In this document: piece by piece, positions 1 to 6,362 of the stretch | Position numbering within the stretch: the first letter of the stretch is position 1 | How the letters are laid out: every line of letters starts with the position of its first letter | Assembly: GCA_001723855.1 (NCBI GenBank) | Contig: MCBC01000163.1 | Span: forward strand, 1 to 21,275 | Reading direction: 5' to 3' | Length of the DNA stretch: 21,275 nt | Source of the DNA: Candidatus Altarchaeales archaeon WOR_SM1_86-2 | GTDB lineage: Archaea; Altiarchaeota; Altiarchaeia; IMC4; MCBC01 | Notes under the pieces: generated by a model | The model's database searches: none | What the model was told of the DNA's origin: nothing | Seen by the model: only the letters and a program-made list of their open reading frames with translations | Translations under genes and position numbers: made by a program

Positions 1-99
1 TTAATAATTAGCCGTACCTTTTGAGCAATTCATTTATGGAAGTATGGCTACCCAAAAAAAGAAAGTTATTTAACTTGGATTTTTTTGGGTGATGTAGCG

Positions 100-507
100 T
101 CAGCTGTTCGTTTTTATCCTTTTTTCTCGTGCTAATGGGTTACATGGCTCTGGTTTTGCTTTGATTTTGGTTGAGAGATTATGCTGTTTTAGTACTCTGT
201 TAACTGTGACATGGCTTACGTCAATGCCAAGTAGGTGTTTTATCATCCTTGAGCCATATGAAGGGTGCTCTAATTTTGTTTTAATTATCAGTTCTTCCTT
301 GCTTTTTGATATCTTGTTTGTTTGGTTCTTGGGTATCGTTGGTTTCGGGTTCAAACCAGCGATTCCTTCCTCGTGATATCTTTTTGTCCATCTCCTGAGC
401 GTCCTCGCAGAGATGTTATTTTCCCTGCATATTTCCCATATCGGTTTCCTCTTCATGATGTAGTCCAGGACCACATCAAGTCTTTTATGTATGTCATCTA
501 ATTTCAT
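100..507 (-). pseudogene. N-terminal HTH part of IS481/IS3-type transposase, truncated
   Basis: The 135 codons encode a helix-turn-helix region (about residues 18-48, with ISARTLRRWTKRYHEEG) and a second HTH_21-like segment (about residues 78-115, with HPSYGSRMIKHLL and VSHVTVNRVLKQHNL), followed by a basic linker. In IS481 and IS3 family transposases this two-HTH arrangement is followed by a DDE integrase core of about 150-200 residues. Here the frame stops at 100-102 (TGA) and again at 70-72 (TAA), and no D, D, E residues can be placed before the window edge. The gene is therefore read as a truncated, inactive transposase. A separately translated HTH regulator is possible but less likely, given the IS terminus just upstream. 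Confidence 0.7.
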
Positions 508-512
508 AAAGA

Positions 513-555
513 GGACATATGTTTCTTTACGCTTTTAGGACATATGTCTCTTTAC
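513..555. repeat. Two direct repeats at the IS end
   Basis: GGACATATGTTTCTTTAC (513-530) and GGACATATGTCTCTTTAC (538-555) are 18-bp direct repeats with one mismatch and a 25-bp period. They lie between the transposase start and the presumed IS tip at 556, where transposase binding sites are expected. That they bind the transposase is inferred. Confidence 0.75.
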
Positions 556-556
556 A

Positions 557-822
557 CTACACTTAGGTAACTAACGGGAGGATAAAACTTTGCAGAGGCG
601 AAGGGGCTTAGGTCTGTTGGAATTAACTCCAACATTTTATACATTGACGGCATTAGCCGTCTAGGAAGTCAGGCGATTGCCTGAAAAGATGGAGGTGTTA
701 ATCGATGAGATTTGACCTCATCCCGTGTAAAGCGGCAACAACAGAGAGAGCCGTATACGGGAAATCCGTATGTACGGTTCATGAGAAGGGTTGAAGCGGG
801 TAACCGCTTCTTCCTATTCTAC
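557..822 (+). mobile_element. Group II intron, 3' portion (5' part and RT gene absent from window)
   Basis: The right end of this stretch is a group II intron 3' end (domains V and VI, listed separately), finishing in TTCTAC at 817-822. Upstream are three compact inverted repeats, GTTGGA/TCCAAC (616-633), GACGGC/GCCGTC (646-661) and TCAGGC/GCCTGA (669-684), consistent with intron RNA helices, though I cannot assign them to numbered domains. No GTGYG-type 5' end and no reverse-transcriptase frame is visible; 266 nt is too short for a complete group II ribozyme. The intron thus appears cut at 556/557 by the insertion sequence, or it is an old 5'-truncated copy. The left boundary is a guess set at the IS tip. 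Confidence 0.75.
748..822 (+). ncRNA. Group II intron domains V and VI
   Basis: Domain V (748-780) starts GAGCCG with the AGC catalytic triad. It pairs GAGCCGTA with TACGGTTC, has a 2-nt TG bulge, and an upper TACGG/CCGTA stem capped by a GAAA-containing loop. It is 33 nt, close to the family's 34. Domain VI follows: apical stem GAAGCGG (793-799) / CCGCTTC (804-810) with a GTAA loop, and a basal stem GAAGGG (785-790) / CCT and TTC (813-819) in which A816 is unpaired next to a G-U pair. A816 lies 7 nt from the AC 3' terminus at 821-822, the expected position of the branch-point adenosine. Confidence 0.9.
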
Positions 823-871
823 ACATCGTTCCGACTTTTTAAGATTAAATGAAAATTGCAAATAAATAAAA

Positions 872-1447
872 ATGAGTTTAATGGAAGACCTTTACGGACC
901 TGAAGCGAGGAAGAAGCAGGAGGCAGAAGAGGAAAAGAGAAAGAAAATGGAAAAAGAAAAAGAAAATCTTCTTTTGGAGAAAGAAAAAGAAAGGGAGAAA
1001 GAAAAAGAAAAATATGCAAGTTTGCCTGATAGAGCAGTAGCAGTAATAATTGATACGATAATAGTGTGGGTGTTGAGTTTTGTAGTGGGAGTTGTGATAG
1101 GGTTTATGTCAGTTCTTATGATGATAGTAGATGTATATGTTGATTTTGAGTCTACTGCAACAACAGTGATATTCTATTTAATAGGGTTCTGTATCCTCCT
1201 TTTGTACTTTACAATTCTTGAAGGACCTCTCGGTGGCGGGCGGACTATTGGAAAGAGGATAGTGGGTATAAAAGTTACAACTGAAGATGGTAAAGTCCCG
1301 TCGTATAGAGCAACGATTATAAGAAATATCCTTAGGATTATTGATGGACTCTTTTTTTACCTTGTCGGGGCAATACAAATCAACAGTTCGAGTAAAAATC
1401 AGAGATTTGGCGATAGAAGTGCAAAAACGATTGTGGTTAAAGTATAG
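872..1447 (+). CDS. RDD family membrane protein with charged N-terminal coil
   Basis: A 191-aa protein. Residues 1-48 are almost entirely Lys and Glu (KEKEREKEKEKY), encoded by a purine-only stretch, and probably form a cytoplasmic coiled coil. The RDD domain follows: LPDRAVAVIIDTII (about 51-64) carries the family's Arg and Asp, with hydrophobic segments at about 57-88 and 97-117. The GRTIGKRIVGIKV motif (about 123-135) and a final FGDRSAKTIVV (about 179-189) are typical of the family. RDD proteins are integral membrane proteins of mostly unknown function; some have been linked to ion transport. The ATG at 872 gives a complete domain and follows an AT-rich leader. It stands alone and converges on the phosphorylase gene. 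Confidence 0.85.
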   Translation: MSLMEDLYGPEARKKQEAEEEKRKKMEKEKENLLLEKEKEREKEKEKYASLPDRAVAVIIDTIIVWVLSFVVGVVIGFMSVLMMIVDVYVDFESTATTVIFYLIGFCILLLYFTILEGPLGGGRTIGKRIVGIKVTTEDGKVPSYRATIIRNILRIIDGLFFYLVGAIQINSSSKNQRFGDRSAKTIVVKV

Positions 1448-1633
1448 CCTATAATCCTACTTTACACATTGTATATTGTTTATACCTTACAATAAATGAT
1501 TATTTGCTATATTAGATAGCTCCACAACGATCGTATACAAGCGGATATGCGATTCCGCTATCGCTTCACCCAAACCCTTCGCTATCCTCAGGGCTTCACA
1601 TATACAACCTCCGTTATCTGCAGTTGGGTTAAT

Positions 1634-2260
1634 TCAATCTTTCAGTAATTCACTCAATAATCTTTCGATTTTTTCTTTATTCTTTTCCTGGTCCTTTTTT
1701 ATCCCCTCGTATGTCACCTCTTCATCGGTAATTCCATGGGCGTAATTGTCCACGGAACATATCGAAGCGTACCTTAAACCCTGTTCTTTTGCCAGTGTCG
1801 CTTCATTTGCCATCGTCATCCCGACAACATCCGCATAATTCTTTATCATATTTACCTCTGCTTTTGTTTCCAATCTCGGGCCGATCGTTTGAATATAAAC
1901 TCCGTTTTTTACCACATTCAGGTTTATTTTTTCAGCAGCATCAATTATATCCTTTCTTAAATCTTCGTCCAACCCGGGAGTTATGTGCACTGATTCGAGA
2001 TCGTAGTATGTCCTGATATTCTTTAAATTAATATAATCGTGGGGGATAACAATCGAGCCTGGCTTTATCCCCCACTTTAAAGAACCAACGGAACTTAACC
2101 CTACAATCGCCTCAGCCCCCTGTTCCTTTAGCGACAGAATATTCTTTTTATTGTCTATTTTATGCGGGGGAACGCCTTCCCCGTGTCTTTGAAGAAATAC
2201 AATACCTTTTTTATTGAAATTTTTGAACCCTGAACCCCCGATTACGGCTATTTTCGGCAT
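1634..2260 (-). CDS. MTA/purine nucleoside phosphorylase family protein
   Basis: A 208-aa member of the PNP/MTAP family, which splits purine nucleosides or methylthio-nucleosides with phosphate. Visible motifs are the N-terminal IAVIGGSGF phosphate loop, FLQRHGEGVPPHKID with the family RHG...PPH signature, GLSSVGSLKWGIKPGSIVI, GPRLETKAEV, and VVGMTMANEATLA, the nucleoside-binding segment. In archaea, related enzymes act on methylthioadenosine or methylthioinosine in sulfur salvage; the substrate cannot be fixed here. The start at 2258-2260 is preferred over an in-frame ATG at 2291-2293, because the 11 extra residues are only I, K, F, D and M from AT-rich promoter DNA, while MPKIAVIGG begins where the family begins. 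The protein is shorter than usual (250-290 aa), mainly through a short link between GGSGF and QRHG. Confidence 0.82.
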   Translation of the reverse strand: MPKIAVIGGSGFKNFNKKGIVFLQRHGEGVPPHKIDNKKNILSLKEQGAEAIVGLSSVGSLKWGIKPGSIVIPHDYINLKNIRTYYDLESVHITPGLDEDLRKDIIDAAEKINLNVVKNGVYIQTIGPRLETKAEVNMIKNYADVVGMTMANEATLAKEQGLRYASICSVDNYAHGITDEEVTYEGIKKDQEKNKEKIERLLSELLKD

Positions 2261-2321
2261 TTTATCTATTTTTATTTTTATTTTAAAAATCAAAAAAATT
2301 TTACTACATGAATTTTAACTC

Positions 2322-2341
2322 GCAATATAAAATTATATTGC
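2322..2341. promoter_or_regulatory. Palindrome over the TATA region of the aspartate kinase gene
   Basis: GCAATATA (2322-2329) and TATATTGC (2334-2341) form a perfect 8-bp inverted repeat with a 4-nt spacer. It is centred about 32 bp before the ATG at 2364, overlapping the TATA-like ATATAAAATT. In a near-leaderless archaeal gene this is where a repressor would block TBP/TFB. The operator role is inferred; AT-rich promoters can be palindromic by chance. Confidence 0.45.
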
Positions 2342-2363
2342 AATCAAAAAGTATAAAGAAAAG

Positions 2364-3749
2364 ATGATCGTAATGAAGTTCGGCGGCACATCGGTAGGGG
2401 ACGGTAAAAGAATACTGGATGCTGCAAAGTTGATCAAGAATGAAACAAGAAAAAAGGTCGTTGTAGTTTCGGCTATGGGAGGGGTTACGGATAAGCTGGT
2501 GGGGACTGCCGAGAAGGTTGTCACCCTGCCTGCAACGGTTGTGGGGGAGGAGGTGGGCAGATTTCATAGTGATCTTTTGGTACTCCATGAGTCTGCCGCG
2601 AAAAACGCCATATCAGATGAGAAAGTTTTGAATGAAACGCTTGAAGGGATAAGAGAATTGCTGAATGAATTGAAGTTTATTTTGATGGGCATCGGCTACC
2701 TGGAAGACCTCACCCCAAAATCTCTTGACAGAGTATCGTCATTTGGCGAGCAGCTCTCTGCACCCATACTTTCGGGGGCATTGAAATCCATAGGTGCGGA
2801 ATCGATACATTTGACCGGCTATGAGGCGGGAATTGTCACGAATTCGCAGTTCGGACAGGCTCGCCCGATACCGAGGATACTGTCAAGGAGGATAAGACCA
2901 AAATTGAAGGGGTTTATAGAAGATGACATCACGCCGGTGGTTACGGGATTTATAGCGGCAAATGTAGAGGCTCACATAACAACGCTCGGGAGGGGGGGAA
3001 GTGATTATACCGCGTCCATAATTGCCAAATATATGGGGGCTGAGGAGGTGCAGATATGGACGGATGTGGACGGTATCTTCACCACCGATCCGCGGTGGAT
3101 TCCGGAAGCAAAATTGATTCCCATGCTTTCTTATGCCGAAGCGATGGATCTGGCATACTTCGGGGCTAAGGTTGTTCACCCGAAGACAATAGAGCCGGCG
3201 ATGGAGTCCAATATTCCCGTGAGGGTTATGAATACATTCAATCCCGGCACGGAAGGAACACTGATTGTCAGGGAGGAAAAGAAGATCGAAGGGGTTGCAA
3301 AGGCGGTGACAATGGCCGGTGGAGTCTGTGTGGTCAATTTGCATGGAGTTGGAATGGCAGAGACCCCGAACATAGCGGGAAGAGTTTTTACTCTCCTGGG
3401 CGAGCACGGCATTAATGTTGTTATGATCTCCGGCGCGTCGGAATCAAATCTCTCGTTTATCATTGGCCGAGATGATGTCAACGATGCCGTTGAGGCGCTG
3501 GGGGGATTAATGGACGGTGACATAAGAAATCTGGAAATACATGAGGACGTTTGCATCATCACGGTCGTGGGGGCCGGGATGAAAGGCACCAAGGGCATTG
3601 CTGCGAAAATATTTTCTACTGTGGCTGAGGCGGACGTTAACATAATAATGATCGCCCAGGGATCGTCCGAGGTCAATATATCGTTTGTTGTCGAGGATAA
3701 AGACGGGATTAATGCTTTAAAAGCAATCCATGAAAGATTTATCAAGTAA
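2364..3749 (+). CDS. lysC: Aspartate kinase
   Basis: A 461-aa monofunctional aspartokinase, which phosphorylates L-aspartate as the first step toward lysine, threonine and methionine. The KFGGTSVGDGKR motif (residues 5-16) is the family's N-terminal ATP/aspartate signature. FGEQLSAPILSGAL lies mid-domain, and TTLGRGGSDYTASIIAKYM with QIWTDVDGIFTTDPR is the classic kinase core. Two ACT domains form the C-terminus, seen as INVVMISGASESNLSFII and VNIIMIAQGSSEVNISFVV, where end-product amino acids normally bind to inhibit the enzyme. Length and motif order match the usual 450-470 aa enzymes. DapA, a later enzyme of the lysine branch, follows on the same strand after the tRNA-Trp gene. A palindrome overlaps its promoter. 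Confidence 0.95.
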   Translation: MIVMKFGGTSVGDGKRILDAAKLIKNETRKKVVVVSAMGGVTDKLVGTAEKVVTLPATVVGEEVGRFHSDLLVLHESAAKNAISDEKVLNETLEGIRELLNELKFILMGIGYLEDLTPKSLDRVSSFGEQLSAPILSGALKSIGAESIHLTGYEAGIVTNSQFGQARPIPRILSRRIRPKLKGFIEDDITPVVTGFIAANVEAHITTLGRGGSDYTASIIAKYMGAEEVQIWTDVDGIFTTDPRWIPEAKLIPMLSYAEAMDLAYFGAKVVHPKTIEPAMESNIPVRVMNTFNPGTEGTLIVREEKKIEGVAKAVTMAGGVCVVNLHGVGMAETPNIAGRVFTLLGEHGINVVMISGASESNLSFIIGRDDVNDAVEALGGLMDGDIRNLEIHEDVCIITVVGAGMKGTKGIAAKIFSTVAEADVNIIMIAQGSSEVNISFVVEDKDGINALKAIHERFIK

Positions 3750-3766
3750 AATTATTTTTTCTTTCT

Positions 3767-3772
3767 TATATT
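3767..3772 (+). promoter_or_regulatory. Probable TATA element of tRNA-Trp
   Basis: TTATAT sits about 27 bp before the first tRNA base at 3797, the usual distance for archaeal TBP sites. It lies in the AT-rich tail just after aspartate kinase. Confidence 0.4.
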
Positions 3773-3834
3773 CTAAAAAAATAAAGATAATAATATGGGG
3801 CTATGGGGTAACCTGGCATCCTGACAGGCTCCAG

Positions 3835-4100
3835 AGAAAACTTTCTTTTAAAAAAAGAAAGTGTTTCATCCCAAAGAAAAGTTATCTGGAGCGCTGAGAT
3901 TAACATCGATGATGAACGACGGGTAAAGGGGATGGGCTGAAGCGAAGCTAAACGCCCATCATTTTGATCAACCTTCGCAAAACTTGCAAAGCAAGTGTGG
4001 CAGACACTTTGTGTCTGACACGTGTCGGAGCGAAGCTCCGCCACATTTTGGAACACAAAATTGCTTTAGCAATTTTGATGTTTGAAAAGGTTGAGAAGAG
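3835..4100 (+). ncRNA. tRNA-Trp intron carrying a box C/D methylation guide for C34
   Basis: CTGA at 3894-3897 (box D') and ATGATGA at 3909-3915 (box C') are 11 nt apart and can form a K-turn. Immediately upstream of D', guide TCTGGAGC (3885-3892) is complementary over 8 nt to GCTCCAGA (3828-3835) of the same pre-tRNA. The fifth guide base before D', G3889, faces C34, the target predicted by the N+5 rule. In Haloferax and other euryarchaea the tRNA-Trp intron is a known C/D guide for C34 and U39. The U39 guide is not evident: base 39 here is C, and the sequence before a second CTGA (3937-3940) finds only a 5-nt match in the tRNA. A hairpin ACTTTCTTTT/AAAAGAAAGT (3840-3862) opens the intron. 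No terminal box C was found. Confidence 0.8.
3968..4094 (+). repeat. Multibranched inverted-repeat domain inside the tRNA-Trp intron
   Basis: TCAACCTT (3968-3975) pairs with AAGGTTGA (4087-4094) and encloses four hairpins: ACTTGC-AAA-GCAAGT (3982-3996), CAGACAC-TTT-GTGTCTG (4001-4017), CGGAGC-GAA-GCTCCG (4026-4040) and CAAAATTGC-TTTA-GCAATTTTG (4056-4077). The second and third share a TGTGG/CCACA closing helix (3996-4000 / 4041-4045) with the self-complementary linker ACACGTGT between them. The perfect arms and very small loops are not typical of tRNA introns. The function is unknown. Confidence 0.8.
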
Positions 4101-4141
4101 ACCTGTTGATGGGGGTTCAAATCCCTCTAGCCCCACTTTTA

Positions 4142-4150
4142 TTTATAAAA
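4142..4150 (+). promoter_or_regulatory. TATA box of dapA
   Basis: TTTATAAAA is centred about 22 bp before the dapA ATG at 4168, implying a leaderless or near-leaderless transcript starting just after the tRNA 3' end. This supports 4168 as the start and an own promoter for dapA. Confidence 0.55.
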
Positions 4151-4167
4151 TCCAATACAGTAACAAA

Positions 4168-5058
4168 ATGAGCGACATAAACATAAGAGGAAGCATTCCT
4201 GCGCTGGTAACGCCGTTCAGCAGGGACCTTAGTGTTGATGAAGAAGGTTTGCGGAGGAATGTAGAATTCCAGATCGAGAACGGCTCATCCGGACTTGTAA
4301 CTGTCGGGACAACAGGCGAATCGCCAACCGTTACTCCTGGAGAACATAAAAGAATTACTGAGATCGCCGCGGACCAGGCAAACGGCAGGGTTCCCGTAAT
4401 CGCTGGAACCGGTTCAAATTCAACGGATGAAGCAATTGAATACACAAAACATGCAGAGGACTGCGGTGCCGACGCATCGCTGCAGGTTTCTCCCTACTAC
4501 AACAAGCCGACACAGGAAGGTTTATACAGGCATTTCAAAGCAATTGCCGATGCGGTTGATATTCCGGTAATTTTATATAACATACAGGGCAGAACTGCCG
4601 TGAACATTGAACCCGAGACAATGCTGCGGCTTTCTAAAATCGACAACATCGTTGGCGTTAAGGAAGCATCGGGAAGCATCGATCAGGTATCTAAGATTTT
4701 GATGCTGACATGTGATGAAGATTTTGTATTGCTGTCAGGTGATGATTCAATGACGCTTCCGATGATGGCGTTGGGCGGTGTCGGCGTGATCTCAGTGGTC
4801 GCAAATATTGTTCCTAGCCAGACAGCAGAGCTCGTAAAATTGTGCGAGGAAGGAAATTTTGAGGATGCAAGAAAAATCCACTATAAACTTTTACCGTTAA
4901 TCCATGCGATGTTTATTGAAACAAATCCCGCGCCGGTGAAGTTCGCGATGAATGAACTCGGGATGGCTGCCGGGGAGCTGCGGCTTCCGTTGGTTTTCCC
5001 TGGTGAAGGAAATAAGGAAAAAATTAGGCAAGTGATGAGAGACACGGGTTTATTGTGA
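4168..5058 (+). CDS. dapA: 4-hydroxy-tetrahydrodipicolinate synthase
   Basis: A 296-aa enzyme that condenses pyruvate with aspartate semialdehyde at the entry to lysine synthesis. Family landmarks are GTTGES (47-52), SPYYNKPTQEGLYRHF (108-123), ILYNIQGRT (135-143) with Tyr137 and Arg142, and GVKEASG (163-169) with Schiff-base Lys165. The usual YN-x-PGRT motif has Gln for Pro here; the catalytic residues are intact. The frame is open upstream to 3964, but that part crosses the tRNA-Trp intron and exon 2; MSDINIRGSIPALVTPF at 4168 is the natural N-terminus and has a TATA box at the right distance. The family also includes KDG and KDPG aldolases and N-acetylneuraminate lyase. Location next to aspartate kinase favours DapA. 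Confidence 0.88.
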   Translation: MSDINIRGSIPALVTPFSRDLSVDEEGLRRNVEFQIENGSSGLVTVGTTGESPTVTPGEHKRITEIAADQANGRVPVIAGTGSNSTDEAIEYTKHAEDCGADASLQVSPYYNKPTQEGLYRHFKAIADAVDIPVILYNIQGRTAVNIEPETMLRLSKIDNIVGVKEASGSIDQVSKILMLTCDEDFVLLSGDDSMTLPMMALGGVGVISVVANIVPSQTAELVKLCEEGNFEDARKIHYKLLPLIHAMFIETNPAPVKFAMNELGMAAGELRLPLVFPGEGNKEKIRQVMRDTGLL

Positions 5059-5106
5059 TCTATTTTTCAAATGTCTGATCAACTAAAAGATCAAAAAATG
5101 AAATAA

Positions 5107-5135
5107 ATACCGCTTCTGGCTTTTAAATGCGGTAT
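5107..5135. terminator. Inverted repeat at the convergent gene ends
   Basis: ATACCGC (5107-5113) and GCGGTAT (5129-5135) form a 7-bp stem with a 15-nt loop. It lies between the end of dapA and the stop codon of the convergent small membrane protein gene, with T-rich DNA inside. A transcript-end role is plausible but inferred. Confidence 0.35.
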
Positions 5136-5353
5136 CACCACGAGTCTTTAGGGAATGCTTTATTTTTAACACCCCAATTTGTCAATATGACAGAAAATAT
5201 TATCAGCAATATGCCCAATACATAGCCGAAAACATAGATTATCCAATAAAGCAAAAAACTTGCGAATAATACCATGATCATGGATACTAACAAATCTGCA
5301 AATAATTCAGAAACTACAATATAACTTTTTTTTAGAAATTCTAGTTCTGGCAT
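5135..5353 (-). CDS. Small two-helix membrane protein, unknown
   Basis: Not recognised. From the ATG at 5353 the protein is 72 aa: a short charged N-terminus (MPELEFLKKS), hydrophobic segments at about 10-40 and 41-60 with few charges, and a polar tail ending in KNKAFPKDSW. This suggests two membrane-spanning helices. An in-frame TTG at 5363-5365 would add four residues; ATG is preferred. It lies between the convergent dapA end and another small minus-strand membrane protein gene. No catalytic or metal-binding motif is visible. Confidence 0.5.
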   Translation of the reverse strand: MPELEFLKKSYIVVSELFADLLVSMIMVLFASFLLYWIIYVFGYVLGILLIIFSVILTNWGVKNKAFPKDSW

Positions 5354-5413
5354 TTGAGCAATCAACTTCTTTTCTTTTTCATTGTAATACGAATTATATG
5401 CTTATTAAGTGCA

Positions 5414-5743
5414 TTAGGGGTTGGAGCGGAGCGGAAACACCCCTACATTCGCTATGATGATCAACCTTTCTGAAGGTTGTTTTTTATCTATTCTCGGTAT
5501 GTCCGAAATCCCAATAACCAATCCGCACATAGCACCTATAATGCCTCCCGTAATAGCACTCTCAAGTACACTTCCAAACGAAGATACAATCTCCCCTTTC
5601 TGAGGGAACACACTCTCAACTGTATATCCTATAACAAAACCGATAACTAACCCCATAATGCTCCACAGTAGAAATTTCCAATTAAAATTCGATTTGTTAT
5701 TTTGTATTTTCAATTTAATTTTTAAAAGCCGGAGCAATTTCAT
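5414..5743 (-). CDS. Small glycine-rich membrane protein, unknown
   Basis: Not recognised. The 109-aa product has a basic N-terminus (MKLLRLLKIKLKIQ), then two hydrophobic Gly-rich segments, LLWSIMGLVIGFVIGYTV (about 26-43) and AITGGIIGAMCGLVIGI (about 63-79). The GxxxG spacing resembles glycine-zipper membrane proteins. The C-terminal tail from about residue 99 (VGVFPLRSNP) is encoded by GC-rich DNA at 5414-5447 containing AGGGGT...ACCCCT and tandem GGAGC units, unlike the AT-rich rest of the gene. The original C-terminus may therefore have been replaced or extended by a small repeat. It is separated from 5135-5353 by about 60 bp, and co-transcription is possible. Confidence 0.5.
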   Translation of the reverse strand: MKLLRLLKIKLKIQNNKSNFNWKFLLWSIMGLVIGFVIGYTVESVFPQKGEIVSSFGSVLESAITGGIIGAMCGLVIGISDIPRIDKKQPSERLIIIANVGVFPLRSNP

Positions 5744-5813
5744 ATTTGAGTTAAATTTATTCTTTAATGTTATTTTATTAAAAATAAAAAAAGAATTCCC
5801 ATACGCTTAGATC

Positions 5814-6362
5814 ATGAACAAAAAAATACACAGAGATGAGGCATTATCAATACTAAAGAAGCATTGCTCAGATGATGTTGTGGAACACTGTGTTGCGGTT
5901 TCGGAAACCGCGGTGAAGATAGCAGGGAAAATCAAAGAGAATGGCTATGACATGGACATCGATTTTGTTGAGATCGCTTCCCTGCTGCATGATCTGGGAA
6001 GAGCAAAAACTCACGGGATAAAGCACGGGGTAAGGGGTGCGGAGATTATCAGGGAGCTTGGTAGAGAGAAGGGTTACGATAAAGACCAAATTATGAAAAT
6101 TTCGCGAGTTTGCGAAACTCACATCGGGGCGGGGCTGACAAAGGAGGATGCCGAGGAATTTGGCCTTCCGGTAAAGGATTACCTGCCTGAAACACTGGAG
6201 GAGAAGGTAATTGCTCATGCGGACAATATAGTTTTTGGGACAAGAGTTGGCAGCATAACCGAAACTATAGAAAAACTGGAAAAAAAGTTGGGCAGGGGGC
6301 ACCCTTCAATAAAAAGAATTTCACAGTTGAGCAGGTTTATTGAGGGGATCTCTAGATCTTAG
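5814..6362 (+). CDS. HDIG/HD-domain phosphohydrolase (TIGR00295-like)
   Basis: A 182-aa HD-superfamily metal-dependent phosphohydrolase. The metal ligands can be placed: His25 in VEHCVAVSETAVKIA, the HD pair His59-Asp60 in LLHDLGRAKTHG, His71 in KHGVRGAEI, His103 in CETHIGAGL and Asp137 in IAHADNIVFG. The spacing and the LPETLEEKVIAHADN ending match the archaeal TIGR00295 HDIG group; the substrate (a nucleotide or cyclic phosphate) is unknown. ATG 5814 is preceded by AT-rich DNA, and no better upstream start exists. The last 11 bp overlap the end of the convergent ATPase gene at 6352, so the two transcripts must run into each other. Confidence 0.82.
   Translation: MNKKIHRDEALSILKKHCSDDVVEHCVAVSETAVKIAGKIKENGYDMDIDFVEIASLLHDLGRAKTHGIKHGVRGAEIIRELGREKGYDKDQIMKISRVCETHIGAGLTKEDAEEFGLPVKDYLPETLEEKVIAHADNIVFGTRVGSITETIEKLEKKLGRGHPSIKRISQLSRFIEGISRS

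Larger units (their letters stand above)
1..556 (-). mobile_element. IS481/IS3-like insertion sequence, one end and decayed transposase
   Basis: On the minus strand this stretch begins with TGTAAAGAGACATATGTCC at 556, followed by a near-identical subterminal copy, and then the start of a transposase gene at 507. That order (terminal repeat, internal copy, transposase) is the usual layout of an insertion sequence end. The other terminus is not seen and may lie beyond base 1. Bases 1-99 contain stops in all minus frames and no recognisable DDE core, so the copy looks decayed or internally deleted. It abuts group II intron sequence at 557, so the element probably inserted into that intron. The family assignment rests on the HTH part of the transposase only. 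Confidence 0.6.
3797..4135 (+). tRNA. tRNA-Trp(CCA) with 266-nt intron at 37/38
   Basis: Exon 1 (3797-3834) has acceptor GGGGCTA, a D arm with GG at 3815-3816, anticodon stem ACAGG (3824-3828) and loop CT-CCA-G with anticodon CCA at 3831-3833. Exon 2 (4101-4135) has A38, CCTGT (4102-4106) pairing fully with ACAGG, variable region TGAT, T arm GGGGG-TTCAAAT-CCCTC, acceptor TAGCCCC and discriminator A at 4135. No CCA is encoded. The exons total 73 nt. The intron (3835-4100) lies at the canonical archaeal position. A bulge-helix-bulge can be drawn with bulges AGA (3833-3835) and AGA (4099-4101) around CTCC/GAAG, but this has a C-A mismatch at C34, so splice sites could shift by a nucleotide or two. 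A reading frame extending dapA upstream across this gene is spurious. Confidence 0.92.

Noticed and set aside
1..99. Minus-strand frame ending SINELLKRYG as the remaining transposase C-terminus
   Set aside because: Too short to match any transposase tail with confidence, and no DDE residues are present.
1448..1633. Dyad GCGGA...TCCGC and repeated TTCGCTATC in the convergent spacer, as a possible RNA gene
   Set aside because: The pairing is short and mixed; no known RNA fold could be drawn. It may only be terminator DNA of the two converging genes.
2304..3745. Long minus-strand frames opposite aspartate kinase
   Set aside because: They are antisense shadows of a strongly conserved gene and show no family motifs.
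3931..3960. CTGA at 3937-3940 as box D with a guide to U22 of tRNA-Trp
   Set aside because: Only five complementary bases are found, and the CTGA lies inside a GATGGGC/GCCCATC hairpin.
3964..4167. In-frame upstream extension of dapA by 68 codons
   Set aside because: It runs through the tRNA-Trp intron and 3' exon; the conserved DapA N-terminus and a TATA box both point to 4168.
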